64,000 nt of DNA from Luteimonas rhizosphaericola (lineage in GTDB: Bacteria; Pseudomonadota; Gammaproteobacteria; Xanthomonadales; Xanthomonadaceae), in the NCBI RefSeq assembly GCF_029888045.1, contig NZ_JARXRN010000011.1, positions 1 to 64,000 of the forward strand, written 5' to 3'. Numbering within the stretch: position 1 is the stretch's first letter; the number at the start of each line of letters is the position of its first letter. Of this stretch, positions 25,706 to 34,621 are shown in pieces. The notes beneath the pieces were generated by a model. The model did not search any database. It saw nothing but the letters and a program-made list of their open reading frames with translations, and had not been told where the DNA came from. The position numbers and the translations under genes are program-made.

Positions 25706-27820
25706 TCAGTCCGCCCGCAGCCGTACCGGCAGGTCGGTGGCGCCGATGGCGCGGTTGCCCGCCGCGTCCACGCCGACCGCGCGCACCAGGTAGTCGCCCG
25801 CCGGCAGCGGCGCCGGGTCCCAGCGCGCTTCGGCGACGGTGTCGCCGCGCACGATGTTGCTGGGCACGTACAGGAAGCGCGTGCGCGCCGCGCCGTGCAC
25901 GGTGATGCCGCTGTCGGCGGCATAGGCGGTCAGCACCGCCTCGGGGTGCGCGGGCATGCGCGAGAAATCGAGGTTCATCCGCGGCGCCTCGAACCCGGGC
26001 GCGGGCGTTCCGTCGGCGTGCAGCACCAGGTAGCCGATGCGGTGCAGGCCGAGCCGCCGCCGCGGCAGGTTGCCGTCCACCTGGTCCCAGGCATCGACCA
26101 CCACCTGCAGCCCGCCACCGCCGCGCGGCACCAGCACGCGGCCGTCCTCGCGCGCGGCCAGCGGCATGCCGGCATTGTCCAGCAGCGACACGCCGTCGAT
26201 GCGTGGCGGCACCGTGTCGCGGTAGCCGTGGAAGCCGAGCCGGATCGCGTTGTGCTGGTGTCCGTACGGGCCGACGATCAGGTGCGTGTGCGCCTGCGGG
26301 TTCACCGTGCCGAGCGCGTCGCCGGCCGCGAACCGCGTGCCGCGCAGGATCCGCACCAGCGACGGCCGGCCGTCGTCGCCCTGTTCGATCAGGAAGCGCG
26401 ACGGGTCGAGGTTGCGCCCCTGCGCGGTGCGGCCGACGCGCATGTGCAGGAACGTCAGCTCGTCGACCGACACGCCCTCGGCCTGGCCCCCGAAGCTGAA
26501 GGCGGCCAGCGGGCTGGTGACCTTGGCGTCCATCAGCGCGCGCACCGGGGTGCCGATGTCGGCGCGCACGTCCAGGCCGTTGTGCAGGTGGCTGCGGCTT
26601 TCGCCGCTGAAGTTGCCGCGCACCTCGCCCAGGGTGCCCACCACCTCGTGCCAGCCGTCCTGCGGCGCGAACGGCCAGCGCCGGGCGGTGTCGGGCAGCG
26701 GGCGCTCCGGGCGCGGGCCGACGGGTCCGTCGCCCGGACCGTCGGCGCCACGGGGCACGATGCGGTGCAGGCGATGGCCCGCCGCATCGGCCAGCAGCAG
26801 GCTGCCGTCGGCCTCCAGCCACAGGCCCGCGGCGCGCGCGGCCCACTGCGCGGGCGCGGCGCCGGTGAGCACGCGCGCACGGCCATCGGGGCTCACCTGC
26901 AGCACCCGGCCCGGCGAGAGCGTGCCGACGTACAGCACGCCATCGTGCGTGACCGCCAGCGACAGCGGGCGGTCGATGTCCACCGCGTCCCACGCCGTGG
27001 GCCGCCAGGTGTGCACGCGGCCGTCGGGGTCGATCCGGCGCAGCGCGCGGTTGCCGGTATCGGCCACCCACACCGTGCCGTCGCCGGCCACCGCCAGCGC
27101 GGTCGGGGTGTCGAAACGCGCCTGCGCACCAGAGCCGTCGGCGAAGCCGCGCGCGCCGCCGGCCAGCGTGCGCACGCGGCCGCCGGCTTCGATCACGCGG
27201 ATGCGGTCGTTCCAGGTATCGGCCACGTACACCCGGCCGACCGCGTCCACCGCCACGCCCATCGGGCCGCGGAACTGCGCCAGCGCGGCGTCGCCCTCGC
27301 GCAGGCCGGCGACGCCGGTGCCGGCCAGCGTCGTCACCGCACCATTGCGTGCGATGCGGCGGATGGCGTGGTTGCCGGTGTCGGCCACAAGCAGCGCGCC
27401 GAAGCGGTCCACCGCGAGCGACGCGGGCGTGTGGAACCTGGCCGCGGCGCCGATGCCGTCGCGGAAGCCTTCGCCCGACCCGGCGAACGTGGTCACCGCG
27501 CCATCGGGCGCGATCCGCCGGATCCGGTTCGCGGTACCGCCATCGGCCACGAACACGCTGCCGTCCGGCCCCCGGACCACGCCCCAGGGTTCATCGAAGC
27601 GCGCGTCGAGCACGTGGCCGTCGCGTGCGCCGCGCAGGCCGGTGCCGGCGAGCGGGACGAGGCGCGCGGTCCAGTCGAAGGCGGTCGGCGCCGGCGGCGG
27701 CAGCGGCGGTCGCAGCCAGTCGCGCAGCGCCGGCCAGAACGTGGCCGCCAGCGCCAGCGCGGTGAGCGCGGCCACCGCCCACAGCGCGCGCCGCACGCCG
27801 CGCGGCGCGCGCGGCGCCAC
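25706..27820 (-). CDS. Membrane-anchored NHL beta-propeller / M23 (LytM-like) peptidase fusion
   Basis: About 704 residues. An N-terminal basic stretch and one membrane helix (about 11-32) lead to at least five or six NHL repeats (for example GPDGSVFVADGGTANRIRRI, DRFGALLVADTGNHAIRRI). A LytM-type domain follows: HNGLDVRADIGTPVRA supplies the first His/Asp pair and AHTHLIVG the H-x-H pair. A beta-rich C-terminal domain (PPRIDGVSLLDN onward) ends the protein. Metal ligands look intact, so a periplasmic peptidase is plausible. The start is uncertain: GTG 27820 was chosen, but TTG 27832 overlaps the rlmI stop (TTGA). Confidence 0.8.
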   Translation of the reverse strand: MAPRAPRGVRRALWAVAALTALALAATFWPALRDWLRPPLPPPAPTAFDWTARLVPLAGTGLRGARDGHVLDARFDEPWGVVRGPDGSVFVADGGTANRIRRIAPDGAVTTFAGSGEGFRDGIGAAARFHTPASLAVDRFGALLVADTGNHAIRRIARNGAVTTLAGTGVAGLREGDAALAQFRGPMGVAVDAVGRVYVADTWNDRIRVIEAGGRVRTLAGGARGFADGSGAQARFDTPTALAVAGDGTVWVADTGNRALRRIDPDGRVHTWRPTAWDAVDIDRPLSLAVTHDGVLYVGTLSPGRVLQVSPDGRARVLTGAAPAQWAARAAGLWLEADGSLLLADAAGHRLHRIVPRGADGPGDGPVGPRPERPLPDTARRWPFAPQDGWHEVVGTLGEVRGNFSGESRSHLHNGLDVRADIGTPVRALMDAKVTSPLAAFSFGGQAEGVSVDELTFLHMRVGRTAQGRNLDPSRFLIEQGDDGRPSLVRILRGTRFAAGDALGTVNPQAHTHLIVGPYGHQHNAIRLGFHGYRDTVPPRIDGVSLLDNAGMPLAAREDGRVLVPRGGGGLQVVVDAWDQVDGNLPRRRLGLHRIGYLVLHADGTPAPGFEAPRMNLDFSRMPAHPEAVLTAYAADSGITVHGAARTRFLYVPSNIVRGDTVAEARWDPAPLPAGDYLVRAVGVDAAGNRAIGATDLPVRLRAD

Positions 27821-27828
27821 CCGCCGGT

Positions 27829-28998
27829 TCAATCCAGCACGCGGCAGAACACCGCCTTGAGGTAGCGCGATTCCTGCACGTGGGCCAGGAACGGATGGTC
27901 GGGGCCGGCGCCGGACACCTTCAGCACCTGCACCGTGCGTCCGGCGTAGAACGCGGCGCGGCGCAGCATGTCGAGGAACTGCTCCTCGCTCACCAGGCCG
28001 GTGCACGAGAACGTGGCCAGCAGGCCGCCGGGCTTCACCACGCCCAGCGCCAGCTTGTTCATGTCCAGGTACTTCTTCAGCGCGTTGATCACCTGCTCGC
28101 GGTCGCGGGTCATCTTCGCCGGATCCAGCACCACCACGTCGAACTGCTCGCCGTTGTTCGCCGCATCGCGCAGCCACGGGAAGATGTCGGCCTGCACGAA
28201 GCGCGGGCGCACGTGGTTGAGCCTGGCGTTGGCGCGGGCGATCTCCAGCACCGCCTCGTCGATGTCGATGCCCACCACCTCGGCCGCGCCGCGCACCGCG
28301 GCGTACACGCCGAAGCCGCCGGTGTTGCAGCACAGGTCGAGCACGCGCTGGCCGGCGCAGCGGTGCGAGAGCCATTCGCGGTTGTCGCGCTGGTCGGCGA
28401 AGAAGCCGGTCTTGTGGGCGCCGGCCGGATCGGCCAGGAAGCGGATGCCGTGCTCGGTGATGGTGGCCGCTTCGGTGCCCGAGGTGCCGTGGAAATCGAA
28501 CGATTCCTGCTTCTGCACGTGTTCGTCGGCGGCGGCGTGGAAGCGGCAGCCCGGGAACTGCGCGCGCAGGGCGTCGAAGATCCACTCGCGGTGACGGAAC
28601 ATGCCGGCGCTGAAGAACTCCATCACCAGCAGGTCGTCGTAGCGGTCCACCACCAGGCCCGACAGCCCGTCGCCCTCGCTGTGCACCACGCGCCAGGCAT
28701 TCGAGATCCCGTCCAGGCGCAGCACGTCGCGCCGCAGGCGCACCGCCCCGGCGATCTTGGCGGCGAACCAGGCCGCGTCCACGGCCACGTCCGGGTCGGT
28801 CTCCAGGATCCGCAGCGCGATGCGCGAGTGGCCGTTGTAGAACCCGCGCCCGATCCAGACCCCGTCCTGGCCGACGATGTCGACGATGCTGCCCGGCTTG
28901 GGCCGCGGAGTAGGCTTGTCCACCAGCTTCTGGAAGATCCAGGGGTGGTTCGACCGCCAGGCGTTGCGCAGGCGGATGGTGGGGATGGCGTCGGTCAT
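27829..28998 (-). CDS. rlmI: 23S rRNA (cytosine-5) methyltransferase RlmI-like
   Basis: A 389-residue class I rRNA methyltransferase. The N-terminal PUA domain (1-75, RNAWRSNHPWIFQKLV and GRGFYNGHSRIALRIL) is followed by the EEHVF-like and SAM-binding core: VLDLCCNTGGFGVYAA (motif I), VVLDPAKMTRDRE (motif IV) and the catalytic-region Cys in LATFSCTG. RlmI methylates C1962 of E. coli 23S rRNA. Related RlmK-type proteins have a similar layout, so the exact position is inferred. The ATG at 28998 begins MTDAIPTIRLRN. Confidence 0.9.
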   Translation of the reverse strand: MTDAIPTIRLRNAWRSNHPWIFQKLVDKPTPRPKPGSIVDIVGQDGVWIGRGFYNGHSRIALRILETDPDVAVDAAWFAAKIAGAVRLRRDVLRLDGISNAWRVVHSEGDGLSGLVVDRYDDLLVMEFFSAGMFRHREWIFDALRAQFPGCRFHAAADEHVQKQESFDFHGTSGTEAATITEHGIRFLADPAGAHKTGFFADQRDNREWLSHRCAGQRVLDLCCNTGGFGVYAAVRGAAEVVGIDIDEAVLEIARANARLNHVRPRFVQADIFPWLRDAANNGEQFDVVVLDPAKMTRDREQVINALKKYLDMNKLALGVVKPGGLLATFSCTGLVSEEQFLDMLRRAAFYAGRTVQVLKVSGAGPDHPFLAHVQESRYLKAVFCRVLD

Positions 28999-29056
28999 CG
29001 CGCCAGTGTATCCGCCCGCTTGACCGGGCCGGCCGGGCGCCCCCAGAATGCGCGCC

Positions 29057-29166
29057 GAAGGGGAGTAGCTCCCAGCGCGCCGGCCGTCATTTCGAGCAGT
29101 CATGCTCCGGTCCCGCGGCAGCCCATACCGGGCTGTGAGCAAGACCTTCGCCGCGTCGGCGAAGGT
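29057..29166 (+). ncRNA. yybP-ykoY (Mn2+-sensing) riboswitch upstream of terC/alx
   Basis: The two signature segments of the yybP-ykoY family are present in order: AAGGGGAGTAGC at 29058-29069 and GAGCAAGACC at 29137-29146. Between them lie the GTCAT segment and a GC-rich stem. The element closes into a hairpin ACCTTCGCC / loop GCGTC / GGCGAAGGT (29144-29166). It sits about 80 bases before the ATG of a TerC/Alx membrane protein, the classic position (alx, mntP). The family senses Mn2+. The expression platform after 29166 was not resolved. Confidence 0.9.
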
Positions 29167-29244
29167 GCGTTCCCGGAATCCCGTGCATGGACTCCGCGCC
29201 GCCAGCGCCCGCGGCCGTCCTCCACCTTTCCCACGGATTCCTCG

Positions 29245-30204
29245 ATGGACACGATCGGCAACGTCTGGCTGTGGTCCGGTTTCACCGGCCTGGTCCTGCT
29301 CGCGCTCATGGTCGACCTGGTGCTGATGCGCCACGGCGGCGCGCACAAGGTCACGTTCAAGGAGGCGGCGTGGTGGAGCCTGGGCTGGGTGGCCCTGGCG
29401 CTGGCCTTCAACGCCGCGCTGTGGTGGTACATCGGCCAGGACGCGGGGCCCGACGAGGCGCGCCGCATCGGGCTGGAGTTCCTGACCGGCTACCTGGTCG
29501 AGAAGGCGCTGGCGGTCGACAACATCTTCGTGTTCCTGATGCTGATGACCTATTTCGCGGTGCCCGAGGAGCAGCGCCAGCGGGTGCTGGTGATCGGCAT
29601 CCTGCTGGCGATCGTGCTGCGCGCGATCCTGATCTTCGCCGGCGCGGCGCTGATCGCGAACTTCCACTGGATGCTCTACGTGTTCGGCGCGTTCCTGCTG
29701 CTGACCGGCGTGAAGATGTGGTTCGCCGCCGGCAAGGAACCGAACCTCGAGAACAACCCCGTGCTGCGCTGGCTGACGGGGCACGTGCCGTTCGTGCGCC
29801 GCTACTACGGCAGCGCGCTGTGGCTGGGCAGCGGCCGCCGGCGCAAGTTCACCCCGCTGTTCATCGTGCTGGTGATGATCGGGATCACCGACGTGATCTT
29901 CGCGGTGGATTCGATCCCGGCGATCTTCGCCATCACCACCGACCCGTTCATCGTGCTGACCTCGAACGTGTTCGCGGTGCTCGGCCTGCGCGCGATGTTC
30001 TTCCTGCTGGCCGGCATGGCGGAGCGCTTCCACCTGCTGCCGTACGGGCTGGCGATCGTCCTGGTGTTCATCGGCGCGAAGATGCTGCTGATCGACATCT
30101 ACAAGATCCCGGTGCTGTGGTCGCTGGGCGTGGTGGCGGTGATCCTGGCCTGCACCGTGGCGCTGAGCCTGGCGCGGCCGCCGCGACCGCTCGCGGGGCA
30201 CTGA
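29245..30204 (+). CDS. TerC/Alx family membrane protein, probable manganese exporter
   Basis: A 319-residue protein with about nine membrane helices. It has the family's acidic membrane motifs GYLVEKALAVDNIFVF and ITDVIFAVDSIPAIFAIT. Alx in E. coli is controlled by a yybP-ykoY riboswitch and exports Mn2+; the same RNA element stands upstream here, so manganese homeostasis is the best reading. The older name (tellurite resistance TerC) is less informative. The ATG at 29245 has only a weak ribosome site, which may be part of the RNA control. Confidence 0.92.
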   Translation: MDTIGNVWLWSGFTGLVLLALMVDLVLMRHGGAHKVTFKEAAWWSLGWVALALAFNAALWWYIGQDAGPDEARRIGLEFLTGYLVEKALAVDNIFVFLMLMTYFAVPEEQRQRVLVIGILLAIVLRAILIFAGAALIANFHWMLYVFGAFLLLTGVKMWFAAGKEPNLENNPVLRWLTGHVPFVRRYYGSALWLGSGRRRKFTPLFIVLVMIGITDVIFAVDSIPAIFAITTDPFIVLTSNVFAVLGLRAMFFLLAGMAERFHLLPYGLAIVLVFIGAKMLLIDIYKIPVLWSLGVVAVILACTVALSLARPPRPLAGH

Positions 30205-30297
30205 ACCGGGCCGGCGGCCCGGGCGCCGCCGCCTCGGCGCCGTGCGGGCCGCGGCACCAGCCCTTGCATCGCCACGATTCGACGCCACCTCCCGACG

Positions 30298-31080
30298 ATG
30301 CACCTGCCCACCCCCGACGATCCGCTCGACCCCGAGGCCCAGCGCGCGGCCGACAAGCGCCGGCTGGCCTCGGCGGCGAAGGGCAGCGTGGTGTTCGTGC
30401 TGGCCCTGGTGATCGTGTTCGGCCTGCAGGGGCTGGGCGACTACCGCGCGTTCGCGGTCGAGCCGCGCGTGCTGGCCGGGCTGCCGGGGCTGTTCAGCGC
30501 GCCGCTGCTGCATGGTTCGCCCGAACACCTGGTGGCGAATGCGACCGCGCTGCTGCTGCTCGGCACGCTGGCGCTGGCGGTGTATCCGCGCGCCACCCTG
30601 CGCGCGCTGCCGCTGATGTGGCTGGGTTCGGGCCTGGGCGCGTGGCTGCTGGGCGATGCGGGCTCGTTCCACCTCGGCGCCAGCGGCGTGACCCACGGGC
30701 TGATGTTCCTGGTGTTCGTGCTCGGCCTGCTGCGACGCGACCGGCCGTCGATCGCCGCGGGCATGATCGCGTTCCTGTTCTACGGCGGCATGCTGCTGAC
30801 GGTACTGCCGCAGGAGCCGGGCGTGTCGTGGCAGTCGCACCTGGGCGGTGCGGTGGGCGGTATCGTCGCCGCATTCCTGCTGCGTCGCGCCGACCCGGTG
30901 CCGCCGCGGCGACGCTACAGCTGGGAGATCGAGGAAGAAGAAGCCGAGCGCCTGGCGCAGGCCGAACGCGACACCTTCGAACCCGGCTCGCCGCAGGACG
31001 TGCCGGTCCTGTGGAAGCGCGAGCCGCGCGAGGACGAGGAGCGCGGCGTGGTGCTGCGGTTTCCGCCGAGGGAGCGGTAG
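30298..31080 (+). CDS. Rhomboid-family intramembrane serine protease
   Basis: A 260-residue protein with about six membrane helices. The catalytic Ser129 is in HLGASGVTHG and His181 in WQSHLGGAVGG. The conserved HGSPEHLVANATAL (72-85) places the oxyanion His and Asn. A cytosolic C-terminal tail of about 65 charged residues (YSWEIEEEEAERLAQAERD) follows the last helix, longer than in E. coli GlpG. Substrates are unknown. It probably follows terC but 93 bases separate them. Confidence 0.92.
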   Translation: MHLPTPDDPLDPEAQRAADKRRLASAAKGSVVFVLALVIVFGLQGLGDYRAFAVEPRVLAGLPGLFSAPLLHGSPEHLVANATALLLLGTLALAVYPRATLRALPLMWLGSGLGAWLLGDAGSFHLGASGVTHGLMFLVFVLGLLRRDRPSIAAGMIAFLFYGGMLLTVLPQEPGVSWQSHLGGAVGGIVAAFLLRRADPVPPRRRYSWEIEEEEAERLAQAERDTFEPGSPQDVPVLWKREPREDEERGVVLRFPPRER

Positions 31081-31127
31081 GCGGTAGGCGGTAGGGGGTA
31101 GGCGGTAGGCGATTGGCGATTGGCGGC
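31074..31127. repeat. Short GGCGGTA tandem repeat after the rhomboid gene
   Basis: The heptamer GGCGGTA and close variants (GGGGGTA, GGCGATT) repeat about seven times, beginning at the last codons of the rhomboid gene. It looks like a slippage-prone microsatellite. Confidence 0.75.
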
Positions 31128-31890
31128 AGGAAGCTGGTCGTTCTCCGCGATGATCGCGACGTGCGCCTCCGTTCGGTTCGTGGCCGATCGTCACGATGGA
31201 AGCCTTACGGACCACTTTACGCCGTCGCCTCGAAGCTTCGTTCGTCGCGGCCTTCGGATGTCGGGGCTTCGGATCGCCGCCGCGTCCTGGCGGCCGGGAA
31301 TCGCTCTCCGCTCGATCAGGGCCGGCCCGGCGCAGCGCGCCGGGCGTTCACGCGGATGTGCGGCATGCCGCACAGGCGATCCGCGCTCACCCTGACTCGC
31401 GCGCAACACATCAATGTGTTGCTCGACGCGATCCCCGGCCGCCAGAACACGGCTCCCGAAGGCTGGTGTCGCGATGCCTTGGTCGGACTGTTCCTGCTTG
31501 CGTGGGCGCTTCGCGGCACTATGCCGATGGGTCACGCCGTGGCCTGCAACTGCGTAGCCCGGATAAGGCCGAAGGCCGCATCCGGGACCCCACGTCAATG
31601 AGCTGACTCCGAACGCTCGTCGCCTTTCGTCGCGCGATACCAGAACATCCGCCTCTCCACTCTCGCGTCCGCCCTCCTCGCCTCTGCTCGCCCGAATCGA
31701 AGGCGTCGCTCGACATTGTGCGGTACGGACCGCCCTGGCGACGTCGCGCGACTCGCGGGCGCCGATGCGAGCGGGGCAAATGCGCTTGGCCTGTGCCGGC
31801 CTCGACGTACAACATGCCGCCCCGAAGGAGCGCGGCGCGCCGCCGCGTCGATCGTGTACGGTGTCGCCTCCCCGAAACGGAGAGGGCGAC
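31128..31890. other. Gene-free 0.76-kb interval with one REP
   Basis: A plus-oriented REP with GGCC-type stem lies at 31554-31587. Open frames here on both strands show no family resemblance and no consistent codon bias. G+C is slightly lower than around it. It may hold decayed coding material, but nothing can be identified. GGAGAGGG at 31880-31887 is the ribosome site of the GH18 gene. Confidence 0.55.
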
Positions 31891-33054
31891 ATGCGGCGAT
31901 CCTGGTGGCTGGGCATGGCGGCGATCGTGTGGTTCGCCGCGACCGCAAGCGCGGTGGTGGCGGCGGAGCCCAACGAATCGATCGCAAGGGACACGCCGCG
32001 CGCCCCGCGCCTGGTCGCCTACCTGCTCGACCGCGACGCGCCGCTGCCGGCCATCGATGCCGGCAAGCTCGACACCGTCGTGTACTCGTTCGCCGTGGTC
32101 GATGCCGACCACCGCGTGCACCTGCCGCGTGCCGGCATGGCCGAACGGCTGACGCAGCTGGCCGAACGCCACGATGGAGTCCCACGTGCCGACGTGCTGC
32201 TGGCCATCGGCGGCTGGGGCGCGGACCACTTTTCCGAAGCCGCCGCCAGCGAGGACGCACGCCGCACCTTCGCCGATACCGCGGTGGCGCTGGTGCGCAC
32301 GCACGATCTCGACGGCCTCGACATCGACTGGGAATACCCCGCCCTGCCCGGCCCCGGCATCAGCCACTCGCCGGCCGACCGCGACAATTTCCCGCTGATG
32401 CTGCAGGCATTGCGCGAGGCGCTCGACGCGCTCTCGGCGCAGACCGGCCGCCGCTACCGGCTCACCATCGCCGCCGCCGACGGCGAGGCCGCGGCCGGGC
32501 TCGACCTGCCGCGCATCGTGCCGCTGGTCGACGCCATCCACCTGATGACCTACGACTTCTTCGGCGCCGGCAGCGCGCGCACCGGCCACCATGCCGGGCT
32601 GTACCGCTCGGCGGGCGCGAGCGGTGCGGCCGATCGCGACACCACGCGCGCGGTCGACGAATTCCTGGCCGCCGGTGTGCCGCCGCACAAGCTCGTCCCC
32701 GGCGCGGCGTTCTACGGCAAGGCCTTCCGCACCACGACCACCGAAGGCGCCGGCCTGCACCAGCCGTTCGACGGCGAGGTGTCGTTCGTGACCTGGGCCG
32801 AGCTGCAGCAGGGGTACCTCGACACGCCCGCGTTCGAACGCCATCTCGACCCGCAGGCGCAGGCCGCGTGGCTGTGGAACCCGGGCACGCGCAGCTTCGT
32901 CAGCTACGAAAGCCCGGACACCGTCCGCGCCAAGGCCGCCTACGCACGCCTGCGCGGCCTGGACGGGCTGATGTTCTGGGACCTCGGCGGCGACGACGCG
33001 CGCGGCACGTTGCTCGAGGCCGCGCATCGGGGGCTGCGCGGCGGAGACGACTGA
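31891..33054 (+). CDS. Secreted glycoside hydrolase family 18 protein (chitinase-like)
   Basis: A 387-residue protein with a Sec signal (MRRSWWLGMAAIVWFAATASAVVAA) and a single GH18 barrel. The catalytic signature DGLDIDWE (141-148) is intact, with Glu148 as acid. LLAIGGWGADHFS is the second conserved strand and LMTYDFFG the third. WLWNPGTRSFVSYE and MFWDLGGDD are typical late barrel motifs. It probably cleaves chitin or chitooligosaccharides. No chitin-binding domain is present. The GGAGAGGG site precedes the chosen ATG. Confidence 0.93.
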   Translation: MRRSWWLGMAAIVWFAATASAVVAAEPNESIARDTPRAPRLVAYLLDRDAPLPAIDAGKLDTVVYSFAVVDADHRVHLPRAGMAERLTQLAERHDGVPRADVLLAIGGWGADHFSEAAASEDARRTFADTAVALVRTHDLDGLDIDWEYPALPGPGISHSPADRDNFPLMLQALREALDALSAQTGRRYRLTIAAADGEAAAGLDLPRIVPLVDAIHLMTYDFFGAGSARTGHHAGLYRSAGASGAADRDTTRAVDEFLAAGVPPHKLVPGAAFYGKAFRTTTTEGAGLHQPFDGEVSFVTWAELQQGYLDTPAFERHLDPQAQAAWLWNPGTRSFVSYESPDTVRAKAAYARLRGLDGLMFWDLGGDDARGTLLEAAHRGLRGGDD

Positions 33055-33096
33055 GGACGAGACTTGCGATCGAGGCGGTATCCCGATCACGTGAGG

Positions 33097-33130
33097 TCCC
33101 GGATGCGGCCGTTGGCCTTGTCCGGGCTAC
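33097..33130 (-). repeat. REP element (GGCC-type stem)
   Basis: One minus-oriented GTAG REP between the GH18 and serine-hydrolase genes, reading CCCGGATGCGGCC and GGCCTTGTCCGGGCTAC. It may act as a 3' hairpin for the GH18 mRNA. Confidence 0.85.
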
Positions 33131-33194
33131 GCGGCCGGCCGGCGGTGTGCGCACTGATCCGGGGTCAATGCGGCCGCGTCGCTACAATCGGCCC

Positions 33195-34283
33195 ATGCGC
33201 ACCGCCGCCCTGCTGCTCTCCTGCCTGCTCGCGGCCTGTGCCAGCGGAGGCGAGACGATGCAGTCCACGGCCGAACGGGTCGATTCGATGATGGCGGCGT
33301 ACGACGGGCCGGTGCCTGGCGCGGCGCTGCTGGTGCTGCGCGACGGCGTGCCGGTGGTGCGCAAGGGCTACGGCCTGGCCGACCTGGAGCGCGGCATCGC
33401 GGTCGGCCCGGACACGAACTTCCGCCTGGCCTCGGTGAGCAAGCAGTTCACCGTCGCCGCGATCCTGCTGCTGGCGCAGGACGGCGCGCTGTCGCTGGAC
33501 GACCCGGTGCGGCGCTGGCTGCCGTCGCTGCCCCCGTCGGCCGACGCCATCACCCTGCACCACCTGCTCACCCACACCTCGGGCCTGGTCGACTACGAGG
33601 ACGTGATGCCCGACGCGATCGACGGCCAGCTGCGCGACGCCGACGTGCTGCGCCTGCTGGAAGCGCAGGATCGCCTGTACTTCGCGCCCGGCAGCGGCTA
33701 CCGCTACAGCAACAGCGGCTATGCGCTGCTCGCGCTGGTCGTCGGCCAAGCCTCAGAACAGGATCTCGCTACGTTCCTGCGCGAACGGATCTTCAAGCCG
33801 CTGGGCATGGACGGCACGCTCGCGTTCGAGGACGGCATCTCCACCGTGTCCCGCCGCGCCTACGGCTACAGCGCCGCCGGCGACGGCTGGACCCGCACCG
33901 ACCAGAGCAGCACCAGCGCGGTGCTCGGCGACGGCGGCCTCTATTCCTCGATCGACGATCTGGCGAAATGGGACGCCGCGCTGCGCGACGACCGCCTGCT
34001 GTCACACGCCTCGCGCGCGCTCGCCTTCACCGCCCACACCGCCACCGACGAGGCCGACGTGGACGGCTATGGGTACGGCTGGCGCCTCCATGGGGAGGGC
34101 GCGGACCGGCTGGTGTGGCACTCGGGCGAAACCATCGGCTTCCGCAACGTGATCCTGCGCTGGCCGGAGCGGGGGCTGACGGTGGTGCTGCTCACGAATC
34201 GCAACGACCCCGAGCCGTACGGGCTGGCGCGGCGGATTGCGGAAGAATTTCTGGCGCAAGAATTCGCACCGGGGCAGACATAA
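33195..34283 (+). CDS. Lipoprotein serine hydrolase, beta-lactamase class C / PBP4 fold
   Basis: A 362-residue protein with lipobox LLAAC (Cys15). The serine-beta-lactamase motifs are all present: SVSK with Ser80 and Lys83, YSN at 171-173, and HSG in VWHSGETIGF. Such proteins range from D-aminopeptidases and esterases to carboxypeptidases, so the substrate is open and a true beta-lactamase activity is not implied. Lipidation predicts membrane anchoring facing the periplasm. It stands alone. Confidence 0.9.
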   Translation: MRTAALLLSCLLAACASGGETMQSTAERVDSMMAAYDGPVPGAALLVLRDGVPVVRKGYGLADLERGIAVGPDTNFRLASVSKQFTVAAILLLAQDGALSLDDPVRRWLPSLPPSADAITLHHLLTHTSGLVDYEDVMPDAIDGQLRDADVLRLLEAQDRLYFAPGSGYRYSNSGYALLALVVGQASEQDLATFLRERIFKPLGMDGTLAFEDGISTVSRRAYGYSAAGDGWTRTDQSSTSAVLGDGGLYSSIDDLAKWDAALRDDRLLSHASRALAFTAHTATDEADVDGYGYGWRLHGEGADRLVWHSGETIGFRNVILRWPERGLTVVLLTNRNDPEPYGLARRIAEEFLAQEFAPGQT

Positions 34284-34621
34284 CGTGCTCCCGAACCTAG
34301 GGAATCCAGCCCCCGTCCCCTCTTTTCGCTGTCGTGCGTGCTTGCCCTGCGCAGGATAGTCGAGGCGTTCGTCCATCGCCATTCTCTGGGATGCAGGCGG
34401 ATCCGGTGTCGCTCCTGCCGTCAGTCGAACGGACAGGGGGCGACTCCTGATGAAGCTCTATTCTCGCCGCATGGGGGAACTTCCAATAGAGTCCCGCCAA
34501 CACAATTCTCACGCCCAGCTGCACCACCGAACCTGCAGGAAATGAACGCGACCCTTTCGCCACAGGTGTGGGACCGGCCTTCCGGCCTAGCCTGCCCTGC
34601 TCCAGCTGGCGTCACCGGAAC
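34284..34621. other. Gene-free interval at the start of a lower-G+C segment
   Basis: No gene, REP or RNA recognised. From here to about 36.3 kb base composition drops visibly relative to the rest of the window, including runs such as CAATAGAGTC and CACAATTCTCACG. Confidence 0.5.

Noticed and set aside
31128-31890. Possible gene in the 0.76-kb interval (for example the frame starting at 31372)
   Set aside because: No motif, no consistent codon bias and the frame runs through a REP. I could not support a gene.
33195-34283. True antibiotic-resistance beta-lactamase
   Set aside because: The SxxK, YSN and HxG motifs define a broad hydrolase family; no ampR neighbour and lipoprotein anchoring argue against calling resistance.
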